DNA from: Cryptomeria japonica
Lineage: Eukaryota > Streptophyta > Pinopsida > Cupressales > Cupressaceae
Direction: 5' to 3'
DNA: 64,000 bases
NCBI RefSeq assembly: GCF_030272615.1
Contig: NC_081410.1
Span: forward strand, 567,877,152 to 567,941,151
Below are positions 1 through 12,100 of this stretch, piece after piece. The notes beneath the pieces were generated by a model that was given only the letters and a program-made list of their open reading frames with translations, was not told the DNA's origin and made no database searches. The stretch's first letter is position 1. Each line of letters opens with the position of its first letter. A program made the translations under genes and the position numbers.

Positions 1-35
1 ACCATTTCCAAAATAATGAGGCGATCATTGACTTC

Positions 36-3000
36 TTGGAACTACAGGATAACATACCAAGTGGGGATCACAAAGCCGGATTCACCATTGAACTTAATAG
101 CACAGCATACTTCAGGGTGGATGCCAAACCTTTCAACTGCAAAAATATAACAATAAAACATGGATCTTCCAGTGAAAACCACACAGTGGCACTGTTTGAT
201 CCAACAAAAGTAAAAAGAAAGAGTGTATCCAACGGTGAAAACCTCTCTGAGGCACCTAAGGATGAAAGGTTTGACATTCTCCCTACTAGTACACAACAGG
301 AACAATCAATGATTCTCATCGAGGAAACAAAAGAATACAACGTGGGGACTCCTGAAATTCCTCACCACATACATCCGGCATCTCTTCTAACTCCAGAGGA
401 ACAACCTAAATTTGTAGATTTCTTCCAGAAGCGTCAGATCAACTTTGCATGGTCATATGCAGACATGCCTAGTCTTGACCCGGATTTAGTCATGCATCAC
501 CTCATCGTGGCAGAAGGAGCCAAACCTATCAAGCAGAATCTTCGCAAGATGCATCCTCAGATTGCAGTACTAGTCAAAACAGAACTCAAGAAACTCCTAG
601 ATGTTGGTTTTATTAGACCAATTGATTATGCAAATTGGATATCCAGTATTGTGCATGTCGGCAAGCCAAATGGGGGCATCCATATTTGTACTAACTTCAG
701 AGATCTAAATAAGGCATGTCCTAAGGATGACTTCCCCCTACCAAACATCGACATCATAGTGGACCTAAAAGTAGGACATGCCATGCTTTCACTCATGGAT
801 GGCTTTTCAGGATACAATCAGATAAAAATCACACCAGAGGATCAACATAAGACAGCCTTCACATGTCCATGGGGCACATACTACTGGAATGTAATGCCTT
901 TCGGTCTCAAGAATGCAGGAGCAACCTATCAACGAGCAATGACCACCATCATCCATGACATGATGTATACCATAATGGAAGATTATGTTGATGACTTACT
1001 AGCAAAATCACTCACCAGAGAAGGTCATCTAGACATATTAAATAAAATCTTTGATAGACTGGAATAATATCATGTTCAACTCAACCCAAAGAAATGTGTC
1101 TTTGGAGTAACCTCGGGGAATCTTCTAGGATACATTGTCTCAAGCAAAGGTATTGAGGTTGATCCAGCAAAGGTCAAAGCAATCATGGACATGCCACCTC
1201 CAAAGAACATCAGTCAACAAAGGACATTAAAAGGTAGGCTACAATTCATCCAAAGATTCATTGCACAACTGGCAGGTAAGTGTCACCCCTTTACACATCT
1301 GCTACACAAAAAATATCCGCTTTCAGTGGGATACCAGATGCCAGCAAGCATTCCAAATGCTTAAAGACTATCTCATGAATACACCATTGTTGATCCCACC
1401 AAATCCAAGCAGACCTTTGTTACTCTATATTTCAGCAACTAATACAGTATTAGGTGTACTACTGGAGCAACATAATGCAGAAGGGAAAGAGTGTGATGTT
1501 TACTACATCTCTCGCACACTGGTTGGCTATAAACTCAACTACACACCTATTGAGCGAGCTTGCCTAGCAATAATCTTGGCAGCCACTAAACTGAGGCACT
1601 ATCTATTAACACACAAGGTACGGCTCATTGTGAAGATTGATCCACTCAAGTACTTACTCAGCAAAGTAGCAGTGACAGGTCGCTTGGCCAAATGGGTGAT
1701 GATTTAAGTGAATTTGATATCGAGTATGTAGACCGTAAAGCTATTAAGGGTCAAGTCATTGCAGATCAATTGGCCGATGCACCACTCATAGGTGATCATC
1801 CTCTCATTTCCAATTTTTCAGATGAAGAGATATTCATGATCACAATAGCACAACCATGGAAACTATACTTTGATGGTTCATACGCTAGGCATGGCTCGGG
1901 GGCAGGCATTATGTTTATCACACCTCAAGGTGACAGCATCTCGAAGTCTTACAAGCTCACCTTTCCATGCACAAACAACATAGCTGAGTATGAGGCATTG
2001 ATCACAGGACTCAGGCTCACCATACAATGGAAGTTATAGGAAATATAGGTATATGGTGACTCCCAACTGGTCATTCGACAAGCAACTGATGAATATCATA
2101 CTAAGGATGACAAACTCATGCCATACAAGCACATGGTGGACAAATTAAAGACATCATTTACTAATATCACCTTTGAGTAGATACCAAGAGATCAGAATCA
2201 AGATGCTGACGCTACGGCTACTATTACATCTCTTCTAGATCTTCCACAGAATTCAACACGCTACGAGTTCTTGGTAGAACAGCTTTGGATTCCCGCTTAT
2301 GATATCCCCAAATCCAAGATGATATGTCACCTTATTGGTTCTGAATCCCCATGGTATGGTGAGTTTTACACTTATCTCCGCGATCACACCCTTCCTCCTA
2401 ACCAATCAAATAACCAATGTAAAACCTTCATTCGTCAAACCGCTCGATATACCATTATTGTTGAAACCCTATACCGATGCAGTCTTGATGGTACTCTCCT
2501 TCGATGTTTGGAACATGATGAGATAACAAAGGCCTTGGAAGAGATACATGAAAGAATTTGTGGAACGCATGCAAGTGGTCCGTCACTAGCCAAGAAACTC
2601 ATGCGCACAGGATACTATTGGCCATTCATGGAAAAAAACTCCTACTACTTTGTCAGAAAGTGCAAGAAATGGCAAGTTCATGGAGACCTGATACATGCAC
2701 CAACACAGGAATTGCAACCAATCACAACACCATGGCCATTTTGTCAATGGGGCCTTGACCTTGTGGGTAAAAATCATCCATCTTCATCCAACGGCCACAA
2801 ATTCATTATTACCACCACCGAATACTTCACAAAGTGGATCGAAGCTGTTCCACTTACCCAAGTCGCCGACAAGTAGATCACCTCATTCATCCTCAATTAC
2901 ATCATCTGTCGGTATGGTGTACCCATGTCTATCATCACAGATAACGGGCTTCCTTTCAAAAATCAGGATGTCCGTGAACTTTGTGAGAAATTTTACATCC

Positions 3001-3608
3001 AACACCGCTTTTCCACTCCCTATTACCCACAAGGAAATGGTTAGGCCAAAGCATCAAACAAGAACATATTAAGAATCCTGAAGAAGACAGTCAATGATGT
3101 TGGTCATGATTGGCACATTCAATTGAATCCAGCACTATGGGTGTATCAAACTAGCATTCGAACCCCTACAGACGCAACTCCCTACTCATTGGTCTATGGT
3201 GCAAAAGTTATTTTACCTATTGAGGTTGAGATACCATCACTACGGGTTTCCTTGCACAATCTCATCAATGATGAAGCATATACAGTATCCCATCTCCAAG
3301 ACTTAGAGCTACTTGATGAGAAGCGACAAGCTGCATACAATCACCTCAAGGCCTATCAGCAGTGTATGAGCAGAAGCTATAATCATCAAGTTAGACCTCG
3401 TACATTCGAGGTAGGTGATCTTGTTCTTCGAGAAAATCCTCATAACCAACCCAACCGAGAACATCAAGGAAAGTTTGAATCAAATTGGTCGTGACCATAT
3501 GTTATTACTGCAGTATTTGGGTCTGGGGCATATCAGTTGGCTACTTCAGAAGGAGAACCACTAACAGATCCAATCAACAACATGAACCTCAAACGGTTTT
3601 ATACATAA
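36..3608 (+). pseudogene. gag-pro C-terminus and pol polyprotein remnant (RT, two RNases H, integrase)
   Basis: Homologous to pol of element B. In order: the end of the gag-pro linker, a reverse transcriptase with catalytic YVDD near 984, a Ty3-type RNase H (1400-1790), a second RNase H-like domain starting at the PWKLYFDGSY motif near 1852, and an integrase. Breaks are stops at 1065, 2037, 2178, 2874, 3042 and 3492, plus frameshifts near 1310 (one extra base in an A run) and 1695 (one base missing). The integrase zinc finger has lost a cysteine (KCKKW where B has KCKQC), and the catalytic Glu region reads Lys. Unlike B, the gag-pro end and the pol start lie in one continuous frame here. The remnant cannot give an active product. 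Two RNase H domains are a known mark of the Tat lineage. Confidence 0.9.
171..256 (+). other. RNA module pair (copies 1 and 2) at the gag-pro/pol junction of A
   Basis: Copy 1 (171-193) has outer strands AGTG and CACT, an AAAA bulge, inner strands CCAC and GTGG and an ACA loop. Copy 2 (234-256) has outer GGTG/CACC, an AAAA bulge, inner CCTC/GAGG and a TCT loop. All pairs are Watson-Crick, although the outer strand differs between the copies (AGTG against GGTG) and its partner changes to match. They lie 63 bases apart and flank an A-rich stretch. Both are within coding sequence (ENHTVAL and ENLSEAP), so protein constraint also acts here. The structure is inferred from pairing. Confidence 0.6.
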
Positions 3609-4290
3609 GCTGCATAGAGCATCAAGCTCCCATATATACTGACACAAATACCCAAAAACATTTAGATAAATGACCTGAAGAAAATACAAAAACATCAAAA
3701 TAGTAAAGAAAAATCATTTTACAGAGCTGAAAGTGCCGCATGTATGGCCACACGAGCGGATGCCCTTACTAGCACCATTTTGTTTTAGATGCCCAAATCC
3801 TTCTAGTTGTTGAGGCAGGAGGTCGGACCTCTGGTAGCGGCCCACACACATACGGTTCTTAGTAGAGATACAAAGTTCGCCATGGGGAGTTTTCATGGGG
3901 ACTGATGCTTGGCTGACCCGAGAAGTGAGTGCCGAGGGTGGAGCCAGTGAGGTCAAGCATCTAAGTATCCGCTCTGAATAGCGTAGCCTCGGGGGTAAAA
4001 CCCCATGTGGGATCAACAATTATTGTCCTGGCCAGCCATAAGAATTGTGCTTGACTTATGATAAACATTTAAACAATCAAGACAAAACAGCAAAACATTG
4101 TGTCTTTTGTGTCTTCAAGTGTATGCAAAAAACTTTTTTACATCAAACAACACACTTTTTGGAGTCTAAACAGTCTGCAAACATTGGGTCATCAACACTG
4201 TGTCCTCTTGTCACGAAAAACAGTCGAAAAATCAGATTTGGTCACAGTAAAACAAATTCACAGATAGGAAAGATTGCACTAAGGTTACAG
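3609..4290. other. Post-pol noncoding region of A and junction with B leader
   Basis: The first 100 bases are A-rich with CAAAAACAT-like words, as in the equivalent positions after pol in B and C. A divergent copy of the GGTGAAAA module may sit at 3994-4014: GGT pairs with ATC, there is an A4 bulge, and an inner CCC/GGG stem with CATGT loop. From about 4040 the sequence becomes pyrimidine- and A-rich and leads into the short-repeat array of B. No gene, LTR or primer-binding site is seen, so the A/B boundary is uncertain. Confidence 0.45.
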
Positions 4291-4578
4291 AAACGCGTCT
4301 GTGTCTGTTAGAACCGCGTCTGTGTCAGATAAACGCGTCTGTGAAGTACAGAATAGCGTCTGTGTTTTTATCAGCGTCTGTGTCGAACAGAGACACGTCT
4401 GTGTCTGGAAATCGCGTCTGTGAAGTATACAGAAGCGTCTGTGTCCAAAATTGCAAAAAACTGTTACAGTCCCAGCAAACATCAACAGGAAATCTCAGAA
4501 CCACGTTTGTGTCAAACAGAATAGCGTCTGTGTCTTAAAACCGCGTCTGTGAAGTATACAGAGGCGTCTGTGTCAGGA
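4291..4578 (+). repeat. Leader array of about 12 short GCGTCTGTG repeats
   Basis: The word GCGTCTGTG, usually followed by TC or AA, recurs about every 18-22 bases, with one longer gap (about 4445-4500). One copy has decayed to CGTTTGTG. Spacers such as GAAGTATACAGA are partly shared. The array is in the untranslated leader before gag. Its reverse complement (CACAGACGC) forms the array at 16575-16895 in the intron of the antisense gene of the same element. Confidence 0.85.
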
Positions 4579-5062
4579 TTTGAAAAGTTTAACAGTCAAG
4601 CAAACAAAGAAATCAGTTTCGGCATACTTGAGCTTCCTAGATTGTCTCTTCAAGTTTCATCTAGCATTCAGCCTGTTCTAAGGTCTTACACAGTCCATCA
4701 TTGCTTCACATCTCATTTTACATTCATACTTGTCTAAACTTGAGTCAAAAAGTCACTTGCTTGTCCTCACTATACTTTGTCAACACACTACATACAACGA
4801 CACTTTGCTAAGTGGTCCCTCATCAAGGTTTCTTACCTTTGGGTCTCATTTGGTCTTACTTAGAGTCAAGGTCAGCTTACCTCATCAAGAGAAACTATCC
4901 TCTCTTTGGAAGTCACACCTACTCTACTACATACATACTTGGTCTTACACTTTGGACATTGCAAGTAAACTTCAGATTCATTTACATTCCATACAACTCT
5001 TGGTCTTACATACTCTTGTCATTTTCGTCTAAGTCTCTCACATATTGCTAAACACCTAGTTC
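4579..5062 (+). other. Pyrimidine-rich gag leader of B
   Basis: This is noncoding sequence between the repeat array and the gag ATG, rich in T and C. The word TTGGTCTTAC or close forms recurs near 4681, 4851, 4939 and 5000, and CCTCATCAAG occurs twice (near 4817 and 4880). It has short ORFs but none conserved, and no primer-binding site is visible. Its length and composition fit a long 5' untranslated region, which may hold packaging or splicing signals. Confidence 0.5.
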
Positions 5063-8000
5063 ATGGTTGAAACCCGTCTTCAAAAATCTAGGAGAAAAGC
5101 TAAAGAAGCTCAAGGGTCCGTAAACATGAGTTCTTATGAGTATGACAATGATGTCTTCTACAATCCTGAGCACACTACATTACCAGACATGAATGTTTAT
5201 AGACACAATCCAAATATGGAAAGCGCAAACGCTATACACAACGCTACACACAATGATAATGTGGACAATTCTTCAATACTATCAGCAGACATACAAGAAT
5301 CTATAATGGATCCTCAATTCAATAGATTGGTTGAAGAGATAATGAGGAGAGATCGTCAATATTTCCTAAACATGATGGCACAAAGTGGAGCTAAAATACC
5401 ACATGATTTTGACTTATCTCAACTTATGGAAAGTAGACCTTCACAACAAACTCAACAAAATAGTGGAGGACCCAATAATATGATGCCGGAGTCACCATCA
5501 GTTTTGCTTCAGAAACCAGCAATCCCACATACACAAGCTCAAATGCATGATACTTACACTCAAAGACCATCATGGAGGCCTTATGTTCAAACACATGCTC
5601 AAGATATGGGTCAACCAAGACAAATGGATACTCAAGGACTTCCTCAAAATTTTGACACAAGGAGACCTCATGCCAAAATTGGGGGCAACACAATGGAAAA
5701 TGAAAGGCCCATTGAATATGGTTTATACACACAAAACAGATATGGGGTTCCCCAACAAGAAGTTATGCCAAGTGCTCCATACATGTCGCAACAATATAGA
5801 CCTCCATATGGACATGTCTACGATCAGTATCATCCATACATGCAACAAGCTCCTCCTCAAATGGGTATTTCAAACATGGGATATGCTACAAGAAATCCAT
5901 CTCCTCCCAAAAATAATTTGGAGCAACAAATTAGAGATCTACAAAAGAAAGTGGAAGACATGGGCACATCAAAACCCACATATACTATGAGAGATATATG
6001 CCCTTATCCATTTGGTAAGAGCATTCCAATGCCTCCGTTTCCTCCGCACTTTGCAACACCGAAATTTGACAAATATAGAGGGAGAGGAGACCCCAAGGCA
6101 CACATAAGACAATTCTTCACAGCTTGCATTGAGGTAGCGGCAGAAGAAACATACTTAATGAGGTTGTTCCGACAGAGCTTAGGAGATCAAGCGATGGAAT
6201 GGTTTTCTCAATTACCTCCCGGTATTAAGTCATGGGGCGACTTGGCAGAGGCATTCATCCAACATTTCTCTTACAACATTGAAACAGATGTCTCAGTTAC
6301 TACCTTGTGCAATACGAAACAAAAAGAAGGAGAATCTTTTGCGTCATTTTTACAAAGATGGAGAAACTTAGCTAGCAGATGCTCTTGTGAAATCCCGCAA
6401 AAACAAATGGTGGAAATGTTCACACAAAATGTTAACAAGGCTATTGGTTATGATCTCAGAAAAGCTTGTTTGTCTACATTCAAGGATGTCATTGAAAAGG
6501 GCCTAGCAACAGAAAGAGTCTTAATTGAACAAGGAGTTATCAAACTATTCAAAGAAAACAAAGAGGACTTTAAGGGAAAGGACAAACCAAAATTTTGGAA
6601 CAAGAACAAGAATACAGTTAATGATGGTGTTGTTGATGCCAACACAGTGAGACCAAAGTTTGTCTTTTCTGGATCAAGTTCTACCAACAATCAAGTGAAC
6701 AATCAAACGGCTGCTAGACCACGAAGGAAGTACACTCCATTGGGAGAACCACTTGAATCAGTATTCAAAAATCTTGTAACAAACAAAGTGATCACGGTCC
6801 CAGATTTTCCTACATATGAACCAAAGGTAAAACCGAATTGGTGGAATGATGATGAATATTGCGAATTTCATAAGAGCAAGGGTCACAAGACAAGTAATTG
6901 CCATCGATTGAAAAACATTGTACAAGATCTCATTGACAGAGGAGATATTGAGATTGAGGGACATTCCTCTAACCAAGAGCATGAGGTGTTTAAGGAACCA
7001 TTCCCAAAACATGACAAGGGAAAAGGCAAAGTCACAGATGATCAAGCCAATTACACCAGAACATCTTACAATTATGATTCCACTATTAATCACATCTCAA
7101 TGGACAATCATATTTCTACCATTACTATCAAAAATAAAAATCCTAAGAATCCTCCTCAGCGACCTAAAATTGTCCTAAAAGGTGTGGGATCTTCGTCCAC
7201 ATCTACCTCCGAATGTCATGTTACAACCCGTCGAGGTAAGATCACATTGCCAGGTACCTCTACTAAGAATACCAATCTTCCATCAACTAAGCCTGAGTAC
7301 GATCTTGTAGAGCAATTAGGGAAAACACCCGCACTCATCTCTATTCTTGAGCTCTTACGTATATCTCCTGCACATAAAGCTGTCCTTGACAAAACCTTGA
7401 GAGATACTGCTGTCCCTACTGATCTAAACGTGGACCAGTTTCAAGCCATGGTGGGATACCTATCCGTTCCACACTCCCTCACATTCACAGAAGCCGATAA
7501 CGCCTCCATAAGTCAGCCTCATAATGCACCTCTACATATTGAAGCCTTCATACATAAACACCGAATAAAACGAGTCCTGATAGATGGAGGAGCAGGTCTT
7601 AATATTTGTACATTAAGCACCATCAGACAATTGGGATATTCTGACAAAGCTGTGAATGCTACAAACCAAATCACTATTAAGGCTTATGATGATGAAGAGC
7701 GTTCGTCCAAGGGCACAGTCATCTTACCACTAAGAATAGGGCCAATCACGAAGGATGTGGTTTGTCAAGTCCTGGATCTAGACCTCACGTATAACATATT
7801 GCTAGGACGTCCGTGGATTCATGAAATGAGAGCAGTCCCATCAACGTACCATCAGTGCATAAAATTTCCTCATAATGGAGTCGAGGTAACGGTCAATGGT
7901 GATCCAAATCCATTCATATATTGCAATAACTTGAGATCACATACTGAGATTATCATTCCCAGCAATCGTGAGGCTACTCCTTCTTCAGCATATATTGATC

Positions 8001-9172
8001 CTGAGTCATTAAAGCCCTCGACATCCAAACAAGGTGAACTTAGAGCCAAGTTTCAAGACAAAGGCATGGGAGAATACACTCTGAATCAAACAATGTTCTT
8101 AAGACAAGTCATGAACTCCCCCAAGGAATATGGGAGGCCACATCCTAATAAGCAAATCTCCATCATGCTACTCAAATGGGATCCTACCATCTTTCAAAAA
8201 TGGGGCGAACTAGAGGAAGAAAGTTTATATAAAATGCTATATAAAGACGCTGAAGATGATACACATGATCAAATTATAATACCCTGTGAAAACTATGGTA
8301 AAGGTTTCAAAATTCTGCAGAGATTCGGGTATGATGGAAAAAGTCCTCTCGGACTACGCAAAGAAGGTGTCATGGAACCTCTACAACCTGAGCTAACTAC
8401 AAGAAGAGAACGCTCTAAGGGGCTTGGTTTTCTAAATCCCAAGATTCAAAACAAGAGAACAAAACAGATATGGCGAGTCAAAGTGGCTGAAGTTCAACAA
8501 GAGGATAATTATTCCACAGACTCCAATGAGTGGGAATGGGGTTCAGACAAATCCTCCAGTGACTATGAACTCAATGAGACATTTAGAGAGCCGGATGAAC
8601 CTACAGAGGAGGAGGAGTTTTACAAGAAATTCAGAATTGGTCAAGAATCGACCCATAAGGATCCCGCACAAGCTTCGTTTCAAGGCCCTAGGTCAGGATC
8701 ACATAGGATGAGGACACCTGTCCCTGAGGGTGCGACTAGTGATGATAATTTGGACTCACTCACGATCGAAACTGATGAGGAGAGTGCCATTGACGACCTC
8801 GATGACTATCTTGACATACCTGAATATAACCACATCTTCACTATTAGCCTTGCGGACTCTAAAAACACTAAAGACCTTCCCCTCGTTCACCCCCAACTCA
8901 TTGACTGGGATCAGGATGGACCACCACAGTTTGATACATTTCAAAATGACGAAGCTATTGTTGATTATCTTGGCATTCGCGAAGATCTTCCTCTTGGAGA
9001 CCATAAAGCAGGATTCGCCATAGAGCTAAATAACATGGCATACTTTGGTGAGGGTGTCGGGCCTTCTAGTCGCAAAAATGTGAAAATAAAGACAAAACAA
9101 GGGTCTTATGGCGAAAACCACACTGTGGCGCTCTCTGACTCTAAAAAAAGTAAAAAGAAAGGACGTATCTGA
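5063..9172 (+). CDS. Gag-protease polyprotein (Tat-lineage Ty3/gypsy)
   Basis: An open frame of 1369 codons encodes the structural protein and protease. A glutamine- and proline-rich N-terminal third is followed by a retrotransposon Gag domain (about residues 335-500, with the AMEWFSQLPPGIKSW core) and a zinc-knuckle variant at 600-613 with spacing C-x2-H-x4-H-x4-C. Next come a retropepsin domain with the catalytic Asp at residue 841 in a DGGA motif and a later ILLGRPW motif, and a glycine-rich G-patch-like segment at about 1076-1120. The acidic C-terminal region is well conserved with A. The first ATG after the leader is used. The frame closes at a TGA two bases before an RNA module; pol continues in the +1 frame. 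In A the same region is one frame, and B has one extra A in a run of seven near 9143-9149, so either a mutation or programmed shifting could explain it. Confidence 0.88.
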   Translation: MVETRLQKSRRKAKEAQGSVNMSSYEYDNDVFYNPEHTTLPDMNVYRHNPNMESANAIHNATHNDNVDNSSILSADIQESIMDPQFNRLVEEIMRRDRQYFLNMMAQSGAKIPHDFDLSQLMESRPSQQTQQNSGGPNNMMPESPSVLLQKPAIPHTQAQMHDTYTQRPSWRPYVQTHAQDMGQPRQMDTQGLPQNFDTRRPHAKIGGNTMENERPIEYGLYTQNRYGVPQQEVMPSAPYMSQQYRPPYGHVYDQYHPYMQQAPPQMGISNMGYATRNPSPPKNNLEQQIRDLQKKVEDMGTSKPTYTMRDICPYPFGKSIPMPPFPPHFATPKFDKYRGRGDPKAHIRQFFTACIEVAAEETYLMRLFRQSLGDQAMEWFSQLPPGIKSWGDLAEAFIQHFSYNIETDVSVTTLCNTKQKEGESFASFLQRWRNLASRCSCEIPQKQMVEMFTQNVNKAIGYDLRKACLSTFKDVIEKGLATERVLIEQGVIKLFKENKEDFKGKDKPKFWNKNKNTVNDGVVDANTVRPKFVFSGSSSTNNQVNNQTAARPRRKYTPLGEPLESVFKNLVTNKVITVPDFPTYEPKVKPNWWNDDEYCEFHKSKGHKTSNCHRLKNIVQDLIDRGDIEIEGHSSNQEHEVFKEPFPKHDKGKGKVTDDQANYTRTSYNYDSTINHISMDNHISTITIKNKNPKNPPQRPKIVLKGVGSSSTSTSECHVTTRRGKITLPGTSTKNTNLPSTKPEYDLVEQLGKTPALISILELLRISPAHKAVLDKTLRDTAVPTDLNVDQFQAMVGYLSVPHSLTFTEADNASISQPHNAPLHIEAFIHKHRIKRVLIDGGAGLNICTLSTIRQLGYSDKAVNATNQITIKAYDDEERSSKGTVILPLRIGPITKDVVCQVLDLDLTYNILLGRPWIHEMRAVPSTYHQCIKFPHNGVEVTVNGDPNPFIYCNNLRSHTEIIIPSNREATPSSAYIDPESLKPSTSKQGELRAKFQDKGMGEYTLNQTMFLRQVMNSPKEYGRPHPNKQISIMLLKWDPTIFQKWGELEEESLYKMLYKDAEDDTHDQIIIPCENYGKGFKILQRFGYDGKSPLGLRKEGVMEPLQPELTTRRERSKGLGFLNPKIQNKRTKQIWRVKVAEVQQEDNYSTDSNEWEWGSDKSSSDYELNETFREPDEPTEEEEFYKKFRIGQESTHKDPAQASFQGPRSGSHRMRTPVPEGATSDDNLDSLTIETDEESAIDDLDDYLDIPEYNHIFTISLADSKNTKDLPLVHPQLIDWDQDGPPQFDTFQNDEAIVDYLGIREDLPLGDHKAGFAIELNNMAYFGEGVGPSSRKNVKIKTKQGSYGENHTVALSDSKKSKKKGRI

Positions 9173-12100
9173 GGGTGAAAATCTCTCTGAGGCGCCCGAG
9201 GATGGAAGGCTTGACATTCTCCCAGCATCATACGAGGAAAAATCATCCATGTTGGTAGAGGAGACTATAAAGACAAACATTGGTACAGCAGAGGTTCCAC
9301 ACAACATATTTTTGGCTCAATCATTGACAGAGACCGAGAGAGCAAAATTCATAAGCTTCTTTAAGAAACGACAAGTCAACTTCGCATGGTCTTATGCTGA
9401 TATGCCTGGACTAGACCCCGACTTAGTAATGCATCATTTAACAGTCAAACCGGGGGCAAAACCAGTAAAGCAGAAATTGAGGAAAATGCATCCACAGGTG
9501 GCATTGCTAGTCAAGGCAGAGCTGGAGAAATTACTAGATGTCGGATTCATACGCCCAATTGATTATCCTGAATGGATTTCCAACTTAGTACCTGTTAGTA
9601 AACCAGATCGCAGCATCCGAATATGTACAGACTTCAGGGATATCAATAAGGCTTGTCCGAAGGACGATTTCCCATTACCAAACATTGATTTAATTGTTGA
9701 TCTCACAGCAGGCCATGAGATGTTATCTTTAATGGACGGATTCTCTGGATATAATCAGATCAGGATTGCACCTGAAGATCAACATAAAACATCATTCACT
9801 TGTCCATGGGGAACCTTCTGCTGGAATGTCATGCCCTTTGGGCTGAAAAACGCAGGTGCCACGTATCAACGAGCCATGACTACTATCTTCCATGATCTCA
9901 TGCATATAACGGTGGAAGATTATGTTGACGACCTTTTGGTTAAATCAATAGACAGAAATACACACTTGGACATACTTTCAGTTGCTTTTGATAGGCTGGA
10001 AAAATACAAGGTAAGATTAAACCCAAAGAAATGTGTCTTTGGAGTAACCTCCGGGAAGCTCCTAGGATTCATTGTGTCTAAAAGAGGAATAGAAGCGGAT
10101 CCAGCAAAAGTCAAGGCTATCTTGGACATGCCGCCACCCAAGAATATCAGTCAACTTCGGTCTTTACAAGGGAGACTCCAGTCCATACGAAGATTCATAG
10201 CACAACTTGCAGATAAGTGCAATCCTTTCCAGCACCTGCTACACAAAAACATTAAGTTCAAATGGGATGAGAACTGTCAACAGGCTTTTTAGGCACTTAA
10301 AGACTATCTTTTGAACCCGCCAGTTTTGATGCCACCAATTCAAGATCAACCATTGTTACTGTACATATCAGCTACTCCAACAGCACTGGGGGCACTACTA
10401 GCACAGCAAATACCTGACGGCAAGGAAAAAGCAGTCTACTATATCAGTCGCACATTGGTGGGATATGAGCTAAACTACACACCAATTGAGCGTGCATGTC
10501 TCGCTGTGGTCTTCGCTTCACAAAAATTATGACATTATATGCTTACTCACAAGACCAAGTTGATTGCCAGAATTGATCCACTAAAATATCTTCTCAACAA
10601 AGCTACACTTACTGGGCGGCTGGCCAAGTGGGTAATGATTTTGAGTGAATTCGACATTGAGTACGTGGACAGAAAAGCAATCAAAGGACAAGCCATCGCA
10701 GATCAACTGGCAGATGCTCCCATGATAGATGATGTTCCTCTACAGTCAGAATTTCCAGATGAGTCCATTCTAACAATATCACCTGCAAAGCCATGGCAAC
10801 TATACTTTGATGGCTCATACACACAGCATGGGGCAGGAGCGGGTATACTCTTTATAACTCCCCAAGGCAATTCTATACCAAAGTCATACCGCTTATCATT
10901 TCCTTGCACCAACAATATAGCGGAATACGAGGCATTAACAACGGGGTTAAGAATTGCAGTTCAGTGGAAGATCCAGGAACTTCGTGTTTTTGGCGATTCT
11001 CAACTTGTCATCCGTCAAGCAACTAATGATTATCAAACAAAAGATGAAAAGCTAATGCCTTACAAACAACTGGTAGATAATCTGAAACAGCACTTTGAAA
11101 AGATAGAGTTTGAGCAGATACCAAGAGAACAGAATCGTGCTGCTGATGCCATGGCTACAATTGCTTCGCTCATTGACCTACCGCAAAATGAGACCTGCTA
11201 TGAGTTCCTGGTGGACAACCTGCTGATTCCGTCATATGAGATCACTCCTACGGAAAGGATATGTGTTGTTGGTCCTGAATCCCAGTTATATGGTTCCATA
11301 TTCACATACCTTCGCGACAACATCTTACCTCCCGATTTATCGAACAACCAACGCCGCACTTTCATTCGCCAATCCTCCCGATACGTTATCCTAGCTGATA
11401 TCCTATACCGACGAGGTCTAGATGGCACCCTCCTTAGATGTTTAGAGAGTGACGAAGCTCAGATTGCGTTACGAGAAGTGCACGAAGGGATATGTGGTCC
11501 GCATACTAGTGGTCCTACCTTGGCCAAGAAACTCATCAAGACTGGATACTACTGGCCTACTATGGAAAAAGATGCATATCAGTTTGTCAAGAAGTGTAAA
11601 CAGTGTCAAATTCATGGAGACCTCATACACGCACCAGCACAAGAACTACAGCCACTTGCATCTCCTTGGCCCTTTTGTCAATGGGGACTCGATCTCATAG
11701 GCAAGATTCACCCTCCTTCTTCCAACGGACATAAATTCATTATCACAGCCACAGAGTATTTCACAAAGTGGATTGAAGCCGTGCCTCTCACACAAGTTAC
11801 TGGGAAACAAATCGCTACTTTCATCCTGAACTACATCATTTGCCGATACGGGATCCCTACTTCCATTATTACCGATAACGGGCGTCCTTTCAAGAACCAG
11901 GATGTTCGTGAACTCTGTGAGCGCTTCCATATCTCTCATCGTTTCTCCACACCATATTACCCCCAAGGTAATGGCCAAGCTGAGGCGTCTAACAAAACAA
12001 TTCTCAAAATCCTTAAAAAGACAGTCGACGACGCTGGCCGTAACTGGCATGTCCAACTCAATCCCGCACTTTGGGCCTATCGTACCAGTGTCCGCACACC

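Larger units (their letters stand above)
1..4040 (+). mobile_element. Element A: decayed Ty3/gypsy (Tat-lineage) retrotransposon, 3' coding part
   Basis: This is the end of gag-pro, all of pol and the post-pol region of an LTR retrotransposon that enters from the left edge. It aligns codon by codon with element B further right (the first bases match B near 8937), so gag, most of the protease and the 5' LTR lie outside the window. No antisense PMD gene, polypurine tract or 3' LTR is seen for it: the sequence passes directly into the leader of element B. That suggests deletion or recombination at about 4.0 kb. The right boundary is approximate. Confidence 0.85.

Noticed and set aside
3714-4019. 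101-codon minus-strand ORF in the A post-pol region
   Set aside because: No homology or conservation in B or C; noncoding context.
9108-9110. ATG at 9108 as a real start of pol
   Set aside because: It is inside conserved gag-pro coding sequence, in the out-of-frame register; homologous A reads this region in the gag-pro frame.
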